9,185 nt of DNA from Gammaproteobacteria bacterium (lineage in GTDB: Bacteria > Pseudomonadota > Gammaproteobacteria > Acidithiobacillales > Acidithiobacillaceae), in the NCBI GenBank assembly GCA_023381645.1, contig JAMCRJ010000092.1, forward strand, positions 1 through 9,185. Direction: 5' to 3'. How positions within the stretch are numbered: position 1 is the stretch's first letter; the number at the start of each line of letters is the position of its first letter. A program made the translations under genes and the position numbers. Below the pieces are notes generated by a model. The model did no database searches. It was not told where the DNA came from and worked only from the letters and a program-made list of their open reading frames with translations. This document shows, in pieces, positions 1 to 6,680 of the stretch.

Positions 1-1851
1 ATTCCTGTCCCGCATGTGCAACAACTGTGCGACCGGCTTTTCGACAAGGTATTCCACGATGGCCAGATCGGCGAATCGTTGGCGTGCCACGGACCAGCCG
101 AAGGCGTCCGCAAGCTGTACAAAGGCGTTGCGCCACGGTTCACGCATCGCGAGACTACCCCCCGGCAGGGCGGAAGGGCGCAACCCACCCAGGTGGCGAA
201 TTTCGCGGTAACTCACCTGCAAGCACTCACAACCCCACCAAGCGCCCCCATCGCCCAGACCCATACCGTCCAGAGCCAGGGCGATGACCGGCGGATGTTC
301 CAGCGGCAGGCCATGTTCCGCCATGACTGCGGCAATATGGGCGTGATGGTGTTGCACGGAAATCAGGGGGAGATCGCCCTCCTCCGCCATCTCCACCCCC
401 CACTTGCGCGACAGATATTCGGGATGGCGGTCCACCACGACGGCCTTGGGCACATGCTGGAAGAGCCGGGCGTAGAGGGCGAGATTCCGGACAGTGTCGT
501 CCCAGACCGCTGCCTGTTCGAGATCGCCCATGTGCTGGGAAAGGATGGCTTGTCCGTCCTTGATCAGACAGAAAGTGTTCTTGAGCTCCCCACCCAGCGC
601 CAGCAGGTCCGGCGACGCTCCGAAACCCGCGGGCAGCGGCAACGACTCCGGCGCGTAGCCACGCCCCCGGCGCAGAATCATGGTGTCGTCTCCCGCCATC
701 TGCACCACGGAATCATCGACGCGGTTGATGATCGCCCGGTCATGAGTCAGCATCCAGTCGGTCACTCCCCGCAGCGCCCGGACAGCGGCCGCGTCGTCAG
801 TGACCTGTGGAGCATCCGAGAGATTGCCGCTCGTCAGGACGATCGGTCGGTCCATCCGGCGCATCAGGAGATGGTGCAGGGGGGTATAAGGCAGCATAAA
901 CCCGAGCCGCCGCATCCCCGGCGCAATGCCGGGCGCCAGGGAGTCGTTGTCCAGACGGTTCAGCAGCACGATGGGCGCCTGATGAGACTGCAGCAACTTC
1001 TCCTCTGCGCGGCTCACGTGCGCATAGCGACGCACGACCTCCAGATCCCTGGCCATCAACGCCAGGGGCTTATGGGGACGGTGTTTGCGCAGGCGCAAGG
1101 CGGACACCGCACGGTCATTCGTGGCATCGCAGGCGAGATGAAAACCGCCGAGCCCTTTGATGAGCACGATTTCCCCACACTTGAGGAGGTTGGTCGCCGC
1201 GTCCACCGCGTCCAGTTGGGTATACCGGTCGGCACTGACCGCGTGGCCATCGAGCCGGACGAGCCGGGCCTTCGGGCCGCAGGCATGGCAGGCCACCGGT
1301 TGCGCGTGGAAGCGCCGGTCTTCCGGATTTTCGTATTCGGCACGGCAATCCCTGCAGAGCGGAAAGACGCCCATGGAGGTATGGGCGCGGTCATAGGGGA
1401 TGTCTTCGAGGATCGAAAAACGCGGACCACAGTGCGTGCAATTGGTGAAAGGGTAACGATAACGCCGATCGAATGGATCGAAAATCTCCTGCAGGCAGGC
1501 GGGGCAGGTAGCGGCGTCAGGCACCGCTCCCGTATGTACGTGCCCGGAGCGGCTGGTGCTGATCCCGAAAGGTCCCTCGGGAGGGTCTTCGCGCAAATAT
1601 CCGCGGACCACCTCGTCAATGCGCGCGAGGGGGGGGTGTTCGTCGCGCAGGCGGGTCAGAAATCGATCCCGCTCTGTTGCAGGCCCCCAGATCCGGATCA
1701 GCACCCCTTCCCCATCGTTGCACACATCGCCCGACAACCCGCAGTCGCGGGCAATGCGCCAAACCGCAGGACGGAACCCAACGCCCTGAACCAGTCCGCG
1801 CACCCGGACTTCCTCGCCCAGGGTTGCGACCCGGTCCGCGGGGGAATTCAT
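1..1851 (-). CDS. hypF: [NiFe]-hydrogenase maturation carbamoyltransferase HypF (3' end cut by window)
   Basis: HypF converts carbamoyl phosphate and ATP into the carbamoyl donor that HypE turns into the CN ligands of the [NiFe] active-site iron; it is cytoplasmic. The minus-strand frame is open for 617 codons from ATG 1851 to the left edge. Visible in order: an acylphosphatase-like domain (VRGLVQGVGFRP, residues ~17-28); a double zinc finger with C116/C119, C138/C141, C166/C169 and C188/C191, including the family string DRRYRYPFTNCTHCGPRFSI; a YrdC-like domain (KGLGGFHLACDATN from ~232, then KPLALMAR, then TSGNLSD); and the Kae1-like carbamoyltransferase domain (ALGGELKNTFCL, then SVQHHHAHIA, then ALDGMGLGDGGAWWGCE). 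About 130-160 C-terminal residues of a usual ~750-780 should lie outside. The ATG overlaps the NHL gene stop as ATGA, implying coupling. No hypA, B, C, D or E is in the window. Identity is very secure. Confidence 0.97.
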   Translation of the reverse strand, partial: MNSPADRVATLGEEVRVRGLVQGVGFRPAVWRIARDCGLSGDVCNDGEGVLIRIWGPATERDRFLTRLRDEHPPLARIDEVVRGYLREDPPEGPFGISTSRSGHVHTGAVPDAATCPACLQEIFDPFDRRYRYPFTNCTHCGPRFSILEDIPYDRAHTSMGVFPLCRDCRAEYENPEDRRFHAQPVACHACGPKARLVRLDGHAVSADRYTQLDAVDAATNLLKCGEIVLIKGLGGFHLACDATNDRAVSALRLRKHRPHKPLALMARDLEVVRRYAHVSRAEEKLLQSHQAPIVLLNRLDNDSLAPGIAPGMRRLGFMLPYTPLHHLLMRRMDRPIVLTSGNLSDAPQVTDDAAAVRALRGVTDWMLTHDRAIINRVDDSVVQMAGDDTMILRRGRGYAPESLPLPAGFGASPDLLALGGELKNTFCLIKDGQAILSQHMGDLEQAAVWDDTVRNLALYARLFQHVPKAVVVDRHPEYLSRKWGVEMAEEGDLPLISVQHHHAHIAAVMAEHGLPLEHPPVIALALDGMGLGDGGAWWGCECLQVSYREIRHLGGLRPSALPGGSLAMREPWRNAFVQLADAFGWSVARQRFADLAIVEYLVEKPVAQLLHMRDRN

Positions 1852-3044
1852 GATCGCCTGTCCCAAAGCAGCACGCGGTTGTTACCCGAGTCGGCGATGA
1901 TCACGCTCCTTCCCGCAGCAGAAATCCCATAAGGCCAGCACAGCGTATTGCGCCCCACCACGCCCCAGCGGTTGTCCCCCTTGTGCTGGAAACCATCCTG
2001 ACCGGCGAGGGCGCGTGCCGAAGCACCCGTCAACAGATCGTCCGCCTGCCAGCCCAGCAGCCGGCTGTTGGCCGTATCCGCCACGATCAGCCAGTTTCCC
2101 GTGGCGGTCACCCCATAGGGCATATTGAAGCAGGCCGCATTGGGGAAATAATTACCGCGATTGTGGGCGTTCTGAGCAAAATCAGGCTGTCCGAGAACCA
2201 TATCGGCCACCTGACCATTGCGCTGTGGCGCCCCACGCCAGAGCAGCACCCGGTTGTTCCCCGCATCCCCCACGACCAGCCAATCCCCGAAATGGGTTAC
2301 CGCATGGGGCCAGCGCATGCTCATGGCGTCGGCTTCGTGACCTCCGTTCTCGTCCCGGCAATGAAAATCCGCCTGGCCCAGGACCCCGTCCGCGGGTTGT
2401 CCTTTTTCCGTGGGAATGCCCTCCCACCAGAGGACGCGGCGGTTACCCGAATCCGCGACATAGAGCCGGGCACCATCCCAAAAGACCCCATAAGGCCAGT
2501 ATAAGGTGGACGCGGATGGTTGGGGCGCACCGCGATTGATTTCCGCCGACACAAAATCGGTTTGGCCGAGAACCAGATCCGCCGGAGCCTGGCTTTCATG
2601 AGGTACTTCATACCAGATCAGCACCCGATGGTTCCAGACGTCCGCCACCGCCATCCCATTGCCAACCGGACAGATCCCGGTGGGAACATTCAGCGATGCC
2701 GCGCCGACAGGGCCGTGGGCGTTGCGCCCCCCGTCCCGTTCAAAATCTGGCTGACCAATGAGCCAGGTGGCAGGTTGGCCATCGGCTTCGGGTAGCGTGG
2801 GCCACCCCAGCAAGCGATGATGGCCGGTATCAGCCACCCAAAGGGATCCGTCAGCCATGAGGCTGGCACCACGCGGGCCGAAAAGCGTCTGCGCGGAAGG
2901 AACGACAGGTACGACGACCCCCCTGGGCCGTACCTGCTCCCCCAGGATGACCCTTGCCCCCGCACCAACCAGCAACTGCTCCGAAGGGATGGTGGCTGGC
3001 CGGTTCCGGATAGCGGCACTCAGGGGAAGGGTATATTCAGTCAT
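1848..3044 (-). CDS. NHL-repeat beta-propeller protein of the hydrogenase cluster
   Basis: 398 aa. I see six NHL-type blades ending in variants of 'VADSGNNRVLLW' at about residues 69-81, 133-144, 196-207, 258-269, 321-332 and 383-394, spaced about 62 residues apart. Most blades are followed by a conserved linker of the form LVLGQxDF (~94-101, 157-164, 220-227, 282-289, and a weaker copy ~346-352). This predicts a closed six-bladed propeller, a fold usually used for protein binding rather than catalysis. There is no N-terminal signal peptide or membrane helix, so it is probably cytoplasmic. The ATG at 3044 overlaps the end of the NifU-Rieske gene by 8 bp and has a GAGGAAGG ribosome site just upstream; its own stop overlaps hypF. 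NHL proteins are, as I recall, frequent companions of group 2a hydrogenases, but the exact function is unknown. A role as docking or assembly platform is inference. Confidence 0.9.
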   Translation of the reverse strand: MTEYTLPLSAAIRNRPATIPSEQLLVGAGARVILGEQVRPRGVVVPVVPSAQTLFGPRGASLMADGSLWVADTGHHRLLGWPTLPEADGQPATWLIGQPDFERDGGRNAHGPVGAASLNVPTGICPVGNGMAVADVWNHRVLIWYEVPHESQAPADLVLGQTDFVSAEINRGAPQPSASTLYWPYGVFWDGARLYVADSGNRRVLWWEGIPTEKGQPADGVLGQADFHCRDENGGHEADAMSMRWPHAVTHFGDWLVVGDAGNNRVLLWRGAPQRNGQVADMVLGQPDFAQNAHNRGNYFPNAACFNMPYGVTATGNWLIVADTANSRLLGWQADDLLTGASARALAGQDGFQHKGDNRWGVVGRNTLCWPYGISAAGRSVIIADSGNNRVLLWDRRS

Positions 3045-3942
3045 GATCCTTCCTCACCTGGATCTCGCCGTCGACCACCCGCACCGCCCAGGGCTCCAAC
3101 TGGACCTCGGGTATCGTCAGACATTCCCCGCTCTCCAACGCAAACTGGAATCCGTGATGCGGACAGGTCAGAACCCCGGCCGGATCCACTTTCCCCTCTT
3201 CGAGGGGCATACCCAGATGGGCGCAGGCATTGCGGTAACAGTGCACATCTCCATCCGGATCGCGCCAGAACAGCAGGGCATCGGAAAGCACCTCCCGGGC
3301 GCGCAGGCTATTTCGCGGCAGATCCTCCAGCCGCATGGCCGGCAGCCAGGGATGACGCCCGCCAATGGCGAAGGGGCTGATACGCTGTTCAGACCCTTCC
3401 CCGGTCAGCGCGGTGGCGGCGTACTGCCGACCCGCCGTTTCAATATGGCGTATTTCCGGGCAGGCATCGCGGATCGCTTTCTCCACCCCATCCGACAAGG
3501 TCAGCGAGGAAGACGGGCAACCGTGACAAGACCCCAGCAGGCGCAAAATCACGGTATCGGGTAGACGCAGCTCGACCAGCTCGACATTGCCGCCATGTCC
3601 TTCCAGCCCCGGCCGCACGCTGTCCAGCGCGGCTTCGATACGTTCCTGCAGGGAGGGCCGAACCAGACCCAGCGTCCGCAACACCGCGTAGACGTACGGA
3701 TCCGCGGCGGCTTCCCGCAAGCCGGTGGCACCCTGCGGAGCACTCTGTACGGTACGGATAAGACGCCGCAGGCATTCTCTATACATCGCCTCCCAGCCAT
3801 CGCGCAGTGCCAGCACCGTTCTTTGCTGCGTTTCATCCCATCCCTGCACGATTTTTTCGAGGCTGCCCAATCGGGCGATATCTTCCGTCAGGGTATCTGC
3901 TTCCCTGCGTCCAATGTCATCCGGCACGGGTGACGTAGCCAT
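3037..3942 (-). CDS. NifU C-terminal domain / Rieske [2Fe-2S] ferredoxin fusion
   Basis: 301 aa in three parts. Residues 1-95 are a helical region I do not recognise. Residues ~96-165 match the NifU C-terminal (Nfu) domain, with the strings RPGLEGHGGNVELV and GSCHGCPSSSLTL; C139 and C142 form the CxxC that binds a transferable Fe-S cluster. Residues ~195-296 form a Rieske-type domain with C240-x-H242 (CAHLG) and C260-x2-H263 (CPHHGFQF), the complete ligand set for a [2Fe-2S] cluster. There is no signal peptide or membrane anchor, so it resembles soluble ferredoxin-type Rieske proteins. It starts at ATG 3942, one base after the stop of the upstream membrane-protein gene, and its end overlaps the NHL gene. 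Possible roles are electron acceptor from HupS, or cluster delivery to it. The domain calls are secure; the role is inferred from context. Confidence 0.92.
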   Translation of the reverse strand: MATSPVPDDIGRREADTLTEDIARLGSLEKIVQGWDETQQRTVLALRDGWEAMYRECLRRLIRTVQSAPQGATGLREAAADPYVYAVLRTLGLVRPSLQERIEAALDSVRPGLEGHGGNVELVELRLPDTVILRLLGSCHGCPSSSLTLSDGVEKAIRDACPEIRHIETAGRQYAATALTGEGSEQRISPFAIGGRHPWLPAMRLEDLPRNSLRAREVLSDALLFWRDPDGDVHCYRNACAHLGMPLEEGKVDPAGVLTCPHHGFQFALESGECLTIPEVQLEPWAVRVVDGEIQVRKDHD

Positions 3943-3943
3943 G

Positions 3944-4168
3944 TCATGCGTACTTCAAATTCACGAAAAGGAAGGGCTGCAGGGCGCCACACAGGGCGCC
4001 GGCAACCAGACAATCCACCAGATACGGAATGCCGGCGAAATGTCCGGCAACGACGACCACGGCAGCCAGGAGACTGTTGGCCGTCAGCAGCATCAGGACC
4101 AATCGGGTATCCCTGAAAAGCTTTCCGCGCAGGAACAATCCCGCCGAGTTCCATATCATGTCCCACAT
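3944..4168 (-). CDS. Small two-helix membrane protein, function unknown
   Basis: 74 aa. An N-terminal stretch with aromatic and basic residues (MWDMIWN, then RGKLFRDTR) precedes two hydrophobic segments at about residues 22-42 and 48-69. Basic residues lie before helix 1 and at the extreme C-terminus (NLKYA), and the loop between the helices is very short, so a hairpin with both ends in the cytoplasm is likely. The start ATG at 4168 has a strong AGGAGG site 5 bases upstream (4174-4179), which supports a real gene despite its size. It follows another mini membrane-protein gene by 28 bases and precedes the NifU-Rieske gene by 1 base. I do not recognise the family. Context suggests a membrane anchor or quinone-docking subunit for the hydrogenase, which is inference. 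Confidence 0.8.
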   Translation of the reverse strand: MWDMIWNSAGLFLRGKLFRDTRLVLMLLTANSLLAAVVVVAGHFAGIPYLVDCLVAGALCGALQPFLFVNLKYA

Positions 4169-4173
4169 AACAT

Positions 4174-4179
4174 CCTCCT
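4174..4179 (-). promoter_or_regulatory. Strong ribosome binding site of the 74 aa membrane protein
   Basis: AGGAGG read on the minus strand, 5 bases before ATG 4168. It is among the best Shine-Dalgarno matches in the window, and it fixes the start of a very small gene that could otherwise be doubted. Confidence 0.8.
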
Positions 4180-4196
4180 GTTGGTATACCGTGGCT

Positions 4197-4424
4197 TCAG
4201 ATCAGTACAAGGATGATGGTGCCCAGGACCAGCCCGGGAATGACGGGCATCGCTCCGTACATGCCCCCCATCATCGCCGCCAGCTTGTTATCGCCCAGCT
4301 TTTTGCCACAGATCAGCGCCCCCGACACGGCTCCCGCCAACACCCCGACCAATCCACCCAGCAAAATCCATAAAATGGCGATCGCCTGTATATGCTGACC
4401 GTCGAATGCGTCCAGTGCCGACAT
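4197..4424 (-). CDS. Small glycine-rich two-helix membrane protein, function unknown
   Basis: 75 aa with two hydrophobic segments at about residues 12-39 and 49-75, joined by a short basic loop (GKKLGDNK, residues 40-47). Both helices are rich in glycine and alanine with small-residue spacing (LLGGLVGVLAGAVSGAL, and MMGGMYGAMP). Such spacing allows tight helix-helix packing and oligomer formation, as in c-ring-like or holin-like hairpins. The polar loop suggests a cytoplasmic loop with both ends outside, the opposite of the next small membrane protein; this topology is a guess from the positive-inside rule. ATG 4424 has GGAGAG six bases upstream. It lies 24 bases after the TPR gene. The family is not recognised; with its neighbour it may form a membrane platform for the hydrogenase. 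Confidence 0.8.
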   Translation of the reverse strand: MSALDAFDGQHIQAIAILWILLGGLVGVLAGAVSGALICGKKLGDNKLAAMMGGMYGAMPVIPGLVLGTIILVLI

Positions 4425-4448
4425 AGGTGCTCTCCGATATTTTTCCAG

Positions 4449-5429
4449 TTAATGTACAGATCCCTGTTCGCGTACCAGTGCCAGGGTTTCGTCCAGGGCC
4501 ACGCGGACCAGTGCTGATTTATCCAGTTCTCCCGTTTCCGTGAAGATCTTTTCCGCGGTTTCATACAGTCTGACCGCCTCACCCAGATTCCGGACGTTGC
4601 CCAGTTCCGGGTTTTCCGGGTCGTCGGGCAGGTTCCGCAGCGCATTGGCCATATTGCTGATGGTGTTTGCATATTCGCCCGGCCGCTCTTTGGGAGTCCG
4701 CACCCGCAACGCCTCCCGATAGGCTTCCAGAGCACGCAGATTATTTTCGATCGGATGCGCGCTGCTGCTGTACTGCAGGGCATTACCGAGGTTGTTTTGC
4801 AGCATGGCGTACTCCGCCGGATGTGCATCGAGGGTGATGGCACGCAACGCGGACTCGTAGGATTGCACGGCCAGGGCCTCACGCATTCTGGAAGTCTCAT
4901 CACCCATGGTCATGGACAGATAGGCGGTGGCCAGATTGTTGTGGAGGATCGCGTATTCACGCGGGAATTTATCCGCGGTAAAAACCCGCAAGGCGCTGTG
5001 GTACTTCCGTACGGCATCCGGGAACGGCGCCTTCCCCGCCACGGCGAGCCCCTGTAGGGCCAGCCCCTCGTTCATCTCGGCTTCGGCAGCCTCTTCGGCG
5101 TTTCCCAGGGTCTGCAGCACTGGCAACGCACCGCGCAGGCAAGCGACAGCCTCTTCGAGCACCCCGGTATCGCCGGGCGTCGCCAGCAAGGCGGTCGCCT
5201 GTCCGGCCAGGAGCCGCGCACGTAGCAGGGTGTCCTCATCCGGGCAGACCTGTAAACCTTCTTTGTATAGGTGGTTGACCTGTTCGAGGTCCTCCGGTCG
5301 GCGCGGGCGCCGTTGCAGACCCAGGGCGATCTCCATGAGCATTTCCGCACGTTCGCCGGCCGGAATGGTGTCATCCCGGGCGGTTCTCAAGGCGACCTGG
5401 TATTCCGTTTCTGCCAAAGTCCCGGACAT
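4449..5429 (-). CDS. TPR-like repeat protein of the hydrogenase cluster
   Basis: 326 aa, almost wholly helical and without a signal peptide or membrane segment. At least three related repeats are visible. The first helix reads REYAILHNNLATAYL (~157-171), AEYAMLQNNLGNALQY (~205-220) and GEYANTISNMANAL (~251-264). The partner helix reads AVRKYHSALRVFT (~139-151), EALAVQSYESALRAIT (~184-199), LRALEAYREALRVRT (~231-245) and LGEAVRLYETAEKIFT (~282-297). The spacing of about 47 residues is longer than a canonical 34-residue TPR. The N-terminal 130 residues are also helical and may hold degenerate repeats. It is the first gene after a predicted promoter (5478-5505), with GGGGGT 7-8 bases before ATG 5429. 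TPR proteins usually act as protein-binding adaptors, so it is a candidate scaffold or assembly chaperone for the hydrogenase complex. That role is inferred. Confidence 0.88.
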   Translation of the reverse strand: MSGTLAETEYQVALRTARDDTIPAGERAEMLMEIALGLQRRPRRPEDLEQVNHLYKEGLQVCPDEDTLLRARLLAGQATALLATPGDTGVLEEAVACLRGALPVLQTLGNAEEAAEAEMNEGLALQGLAVAGKAPFPDAVRKYHSALRVFTADKFPREYAILHNNLATAYLSMTMGDETSRMREALAVQSYESALRAITLDAHPAEYAMLQNNLGNALQYSSSAHPIENNLRALEAYREALRVRTPKERPGEYANTISNMANALRNLPDDPENPELGNVRNLGEAVRLYETAEKIFTETGELDKSALVRVALDETLALVREQGSVH

Positions 5430-5477
5430 GAAAGACCCCCGAATGAAACACGAAATGTAATGTTTATTTGCAATCTC

Positions 5478-5505
5478 AGTGTAGCGCAGGAAATGGATCT
5501 GTCAA
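5478..5505 (-). promoter_or_regulatory. Predicted sigma-70-type promoter for the TPR-to-hypF module
   Basis: On the minus strand a perfect -35 TTGACA (5500-5505) is followed after 16 bp by TACACT (5478-5483), which matches four of six bases of TATAAT. It lies in the only AT-rich intergenic gap of this size in the cluster. Transcription would start near 5471 and leave a ~40-base leader before ATG 5429. It would let the downstream genes be transcribed separately from hupSL. Prediction only. Confidence 0.6.
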
Positions 5506-5520
5506 GAATAATTACATATA

Positions 5521-5537
5521 TGATAAGTTACTTATCA
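5521..5537 (-). repeat. Perfect inverted repeat TGATAAG-TAA-CTTATCA
   Basis: A 7-bp perfect inverted repeat with a 3-base centre. The centre, read on the minus strand, is the TAA stop of the 109 aa gene. It sits 15 bp upstream of the predicted -35 box, a position suited to an activator or regulator site. It could also be a weak hairpin, but it is AT-rich and no T-run follows, so a terminator is unlikely. The half-site spacing does not fit the FNR pattern TTGAT-N4-ATCAA. Confidence 0.5.
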
Positions 5538-5857
5538 AGCGATTCCGGGCATAGCTGTCTCGTCTGCCACGCTCCCTGTTCCGGCATCCACAGAAAGGAA
5601 AGAACCCCCTCGAAGTTCTCCGCCAGTTCATGATCCCGCAGGAAGAGGCGGAGATCGACCACGCGGTCACCGGCAAGGTTGCGCTGCTTCAGCAAAAAGC
5701 CGCCGACGGTACCAGGATGCAATGGGATCAAATGCAAACATGGCGATCGCCAGAGCACGGCAACCGCCAGGAGACCGGCCATGGTACCGCGATAGGCGGG
5801 CGCGGGAATAAATAGGTACCCGTCTTTCAACAGGAGATTTACGACCCTGTCAGTCAT
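5528..5857 (-). CDS. Hypothetical 109 aa protein downstream of the hydrogenase protease
   Basis: I do not recognise this protein. It is 109 aa with a hydrophobic central part (AGLLAVAVLW, ~27-36), but this is too short and too mixed with beta-like segments for a confident membrane helix; a small soluble alpha/beta protein is more likely. Two cysteines (C40, C103) are widely spaced and form no obvious motif. It starts at ATG 5857, whose last bases overlap the protease stop as ATGA, which strongly supports a translated, coupled gene even though the ribosome site is weak. It is the last gene before the AT-rich gap that carries the internal promoter. Its position between the maturation protease and the TPR gene suggests an accessory or assembly function, but the sequence does not show one. 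Confidence 0.72.
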   Translation of the reverse strand: MTDRVVNLLLKDGYLFIPAPAYRGTMAGLLAVAVLWRSPCLHLIPLHPGTVGGFLLKQRNLAGDRVVDLRLFLRDHELAENFEGVLSFLWMPEQGAWQTRQLCPESLDK

Positions 5858-6327
5858 GGGGTCGCTTCCGCCTCGGCCAACGCCGCTTTCACCTGGGCCA
5901 ATACTGCGGGGATCGCCCCCTCCACCGGTGGAGTGAGCCCGTCGCCGAAACCGAAATCGGTGCCCTCCACCAAAAAGACGGTCACCCGCTCGGGGAATCG
6001 CTCTCCAAACAGGCGTTTTCCGGCATAAAGCGCATGTTCCCAGCGAAAGTCGTGCAATGTGAGGGTAGGGGTATGGGGCAATTCCAGCTCACTGCCAGGC
6101 AACCTGAACACCGATCCCGGATCGCTACCCGTCCGGCATGCATCCACAATGATGAGCTGCCGACAATCGCGGGCCTTGAAAATCACGTCCATGCCGGATG
6201 TGCCCGCATCATGGAGGGCGATATCTGCGGACAGGGGATCCAGCGCGCCCCGCAACCGCTGAATAACCGTGATACCGACCCCGTCATCGCGTCGGTACAA
6301 GTTGCCGCATCCCACCACCACGCGCAT
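5854..6327 (-). CDS. hupD: [NiFe]-hydrogenase maturation endopeptidase, HupD/HybD family
   Basis: 157 aa, the usual length for this family. These proteases recognise nickel in the precursor large subunit and cut off its C-terminal peptide. The N-terminus MRVVVGCGNLYRRDDGVG matches the family glycine loop. By comparison with E. coli HybD (E16, D62, H93), the likely nickel-contact residues are D15, D62 (LIIVDAC) and H92 (TLTLHDF), so Glu is replaced by Asp at the first position. The motif DAGTSGMD (~40-47) is also typical, as is the late string GDGLTPPVEGAIP. I chose ATG 6327, two bases after the stop of the upstream four-cysteine gene, because family members begin right before the beta-strand leading to the GxGN loop. 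An in-frame GTG at 6342 would add five residues and overlap the upstream gene. The likely substrate is the HupL encoded upstream. Confidence 0.93.
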   Translation of the reverse strand: MRVVVGCGNLYRRDDGVGITVIQRLRGALDPLSADIALHDAGTSGMDVIFKARDCRQLIIVDACRTGSDPGSVFRLPGSELELPHTPTLTLHDFRWEHALYAGKRLFGERFPERVTVFLVEGTDFGFGDGLTPPVEGAIPAVLAQVKAALAEAEATP

Positions 6328-6329
6328 GA

Positions 6330-6662
6330 CTAAATTCGCCACAACCGACAGGACCAGTCGGGCCTGACCGGTAACATCAATTCAGGAAGCGCGCAGAACT
6401 GCCGGTGCGAAAGGAAATACATACACGTTTCGCACGCTTGCTCAATACCCTCGGCTGCATAAGGATGCAGCGTGAATCCGGCTATCCCGACACGTTTGGC
6501 GATCTCTTCCGCCGGTACATTCTGCAAACGCGTCAGCACCGATTGTTGCATCTCCGGATCGTACGCACGCGGTTCCGCTTCGGTACGCAGGCCAGCGAGC
6601 AGCAATTTTTCCAGCCGCGCACGTATCGGCGCGTCCTCCGGGAATTCTTCCATGGTTTGCAT
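6330..6662 (-). CDS. Small four-cysteine protein, copy B (hydrogenase-associated)
   Basis: 110 aa, a paralogue of the gene directly upstream. The N-terminal ~70 residues are helical and less conserved (shared LxAGLxTE and GFTxxP). The C-terminal 34 residues hold C77-x2-C80-x9-C90-x14-C105 and end in PDWSCRLWRI at the very C-terminus. In this segment 23 of 34 residues are identical to copy A. Four conserved cysteines with a terminal W-x-C could bind a [4Fe-4S] cluster in a HiPIP-like manner (HiPIPs have C-x2-C, a third Cys and a terminal GWC), or a zinc ion. No signal peptide is seen. ATG 6662 is preceded by AAGGGGG about nine bases upstream and lies 18 bases after the copy A stop. The function is unknown; electron transfer or assembly of HupS is the contextual guess. 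Confidence 0.85.
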   Translation of the reverse strand: MQTMEEFPEDAPIRARLEKLLLAGLRTEAEPRAYDPEMQQSVLTRLQNVPAEEIAKRVGIAGFTLHPYAAEGIEQACETCMYFLSHRQFCALPELMLPVRPDWSCRLWRI

Positions 6663-6680
6663 ATCCAGATACCCCCTTGC

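Noticed and set aside
1056..1619. A 187-codon minus-strand frame inside hypF.
   Set aside because: It is out of frame with the HypF zinc-finger and YrdC motifs and has a low-complexity R/P/S composition typical of frame shadows in GC-rich DNA.
16..1932. A 638-codon open frame on the plus strand.
   Set aside because: It uses the same codon boundaries as hypF on the opposite strand, and its translation is rich in R, H, Q and P without any recognisable domain. The minus-strand frame holds every HypF motif, so this is an antisense shadow.
3982..4001. Repeat AGGGCGCC-ACAC-AGGGCGCC that could form a hairpin.
   Set aside because: It lies within the coding sequence of the 74 aa membrane protein and simply encodes a repeated Gly-Ala-Leu; no regulatory context is visible.
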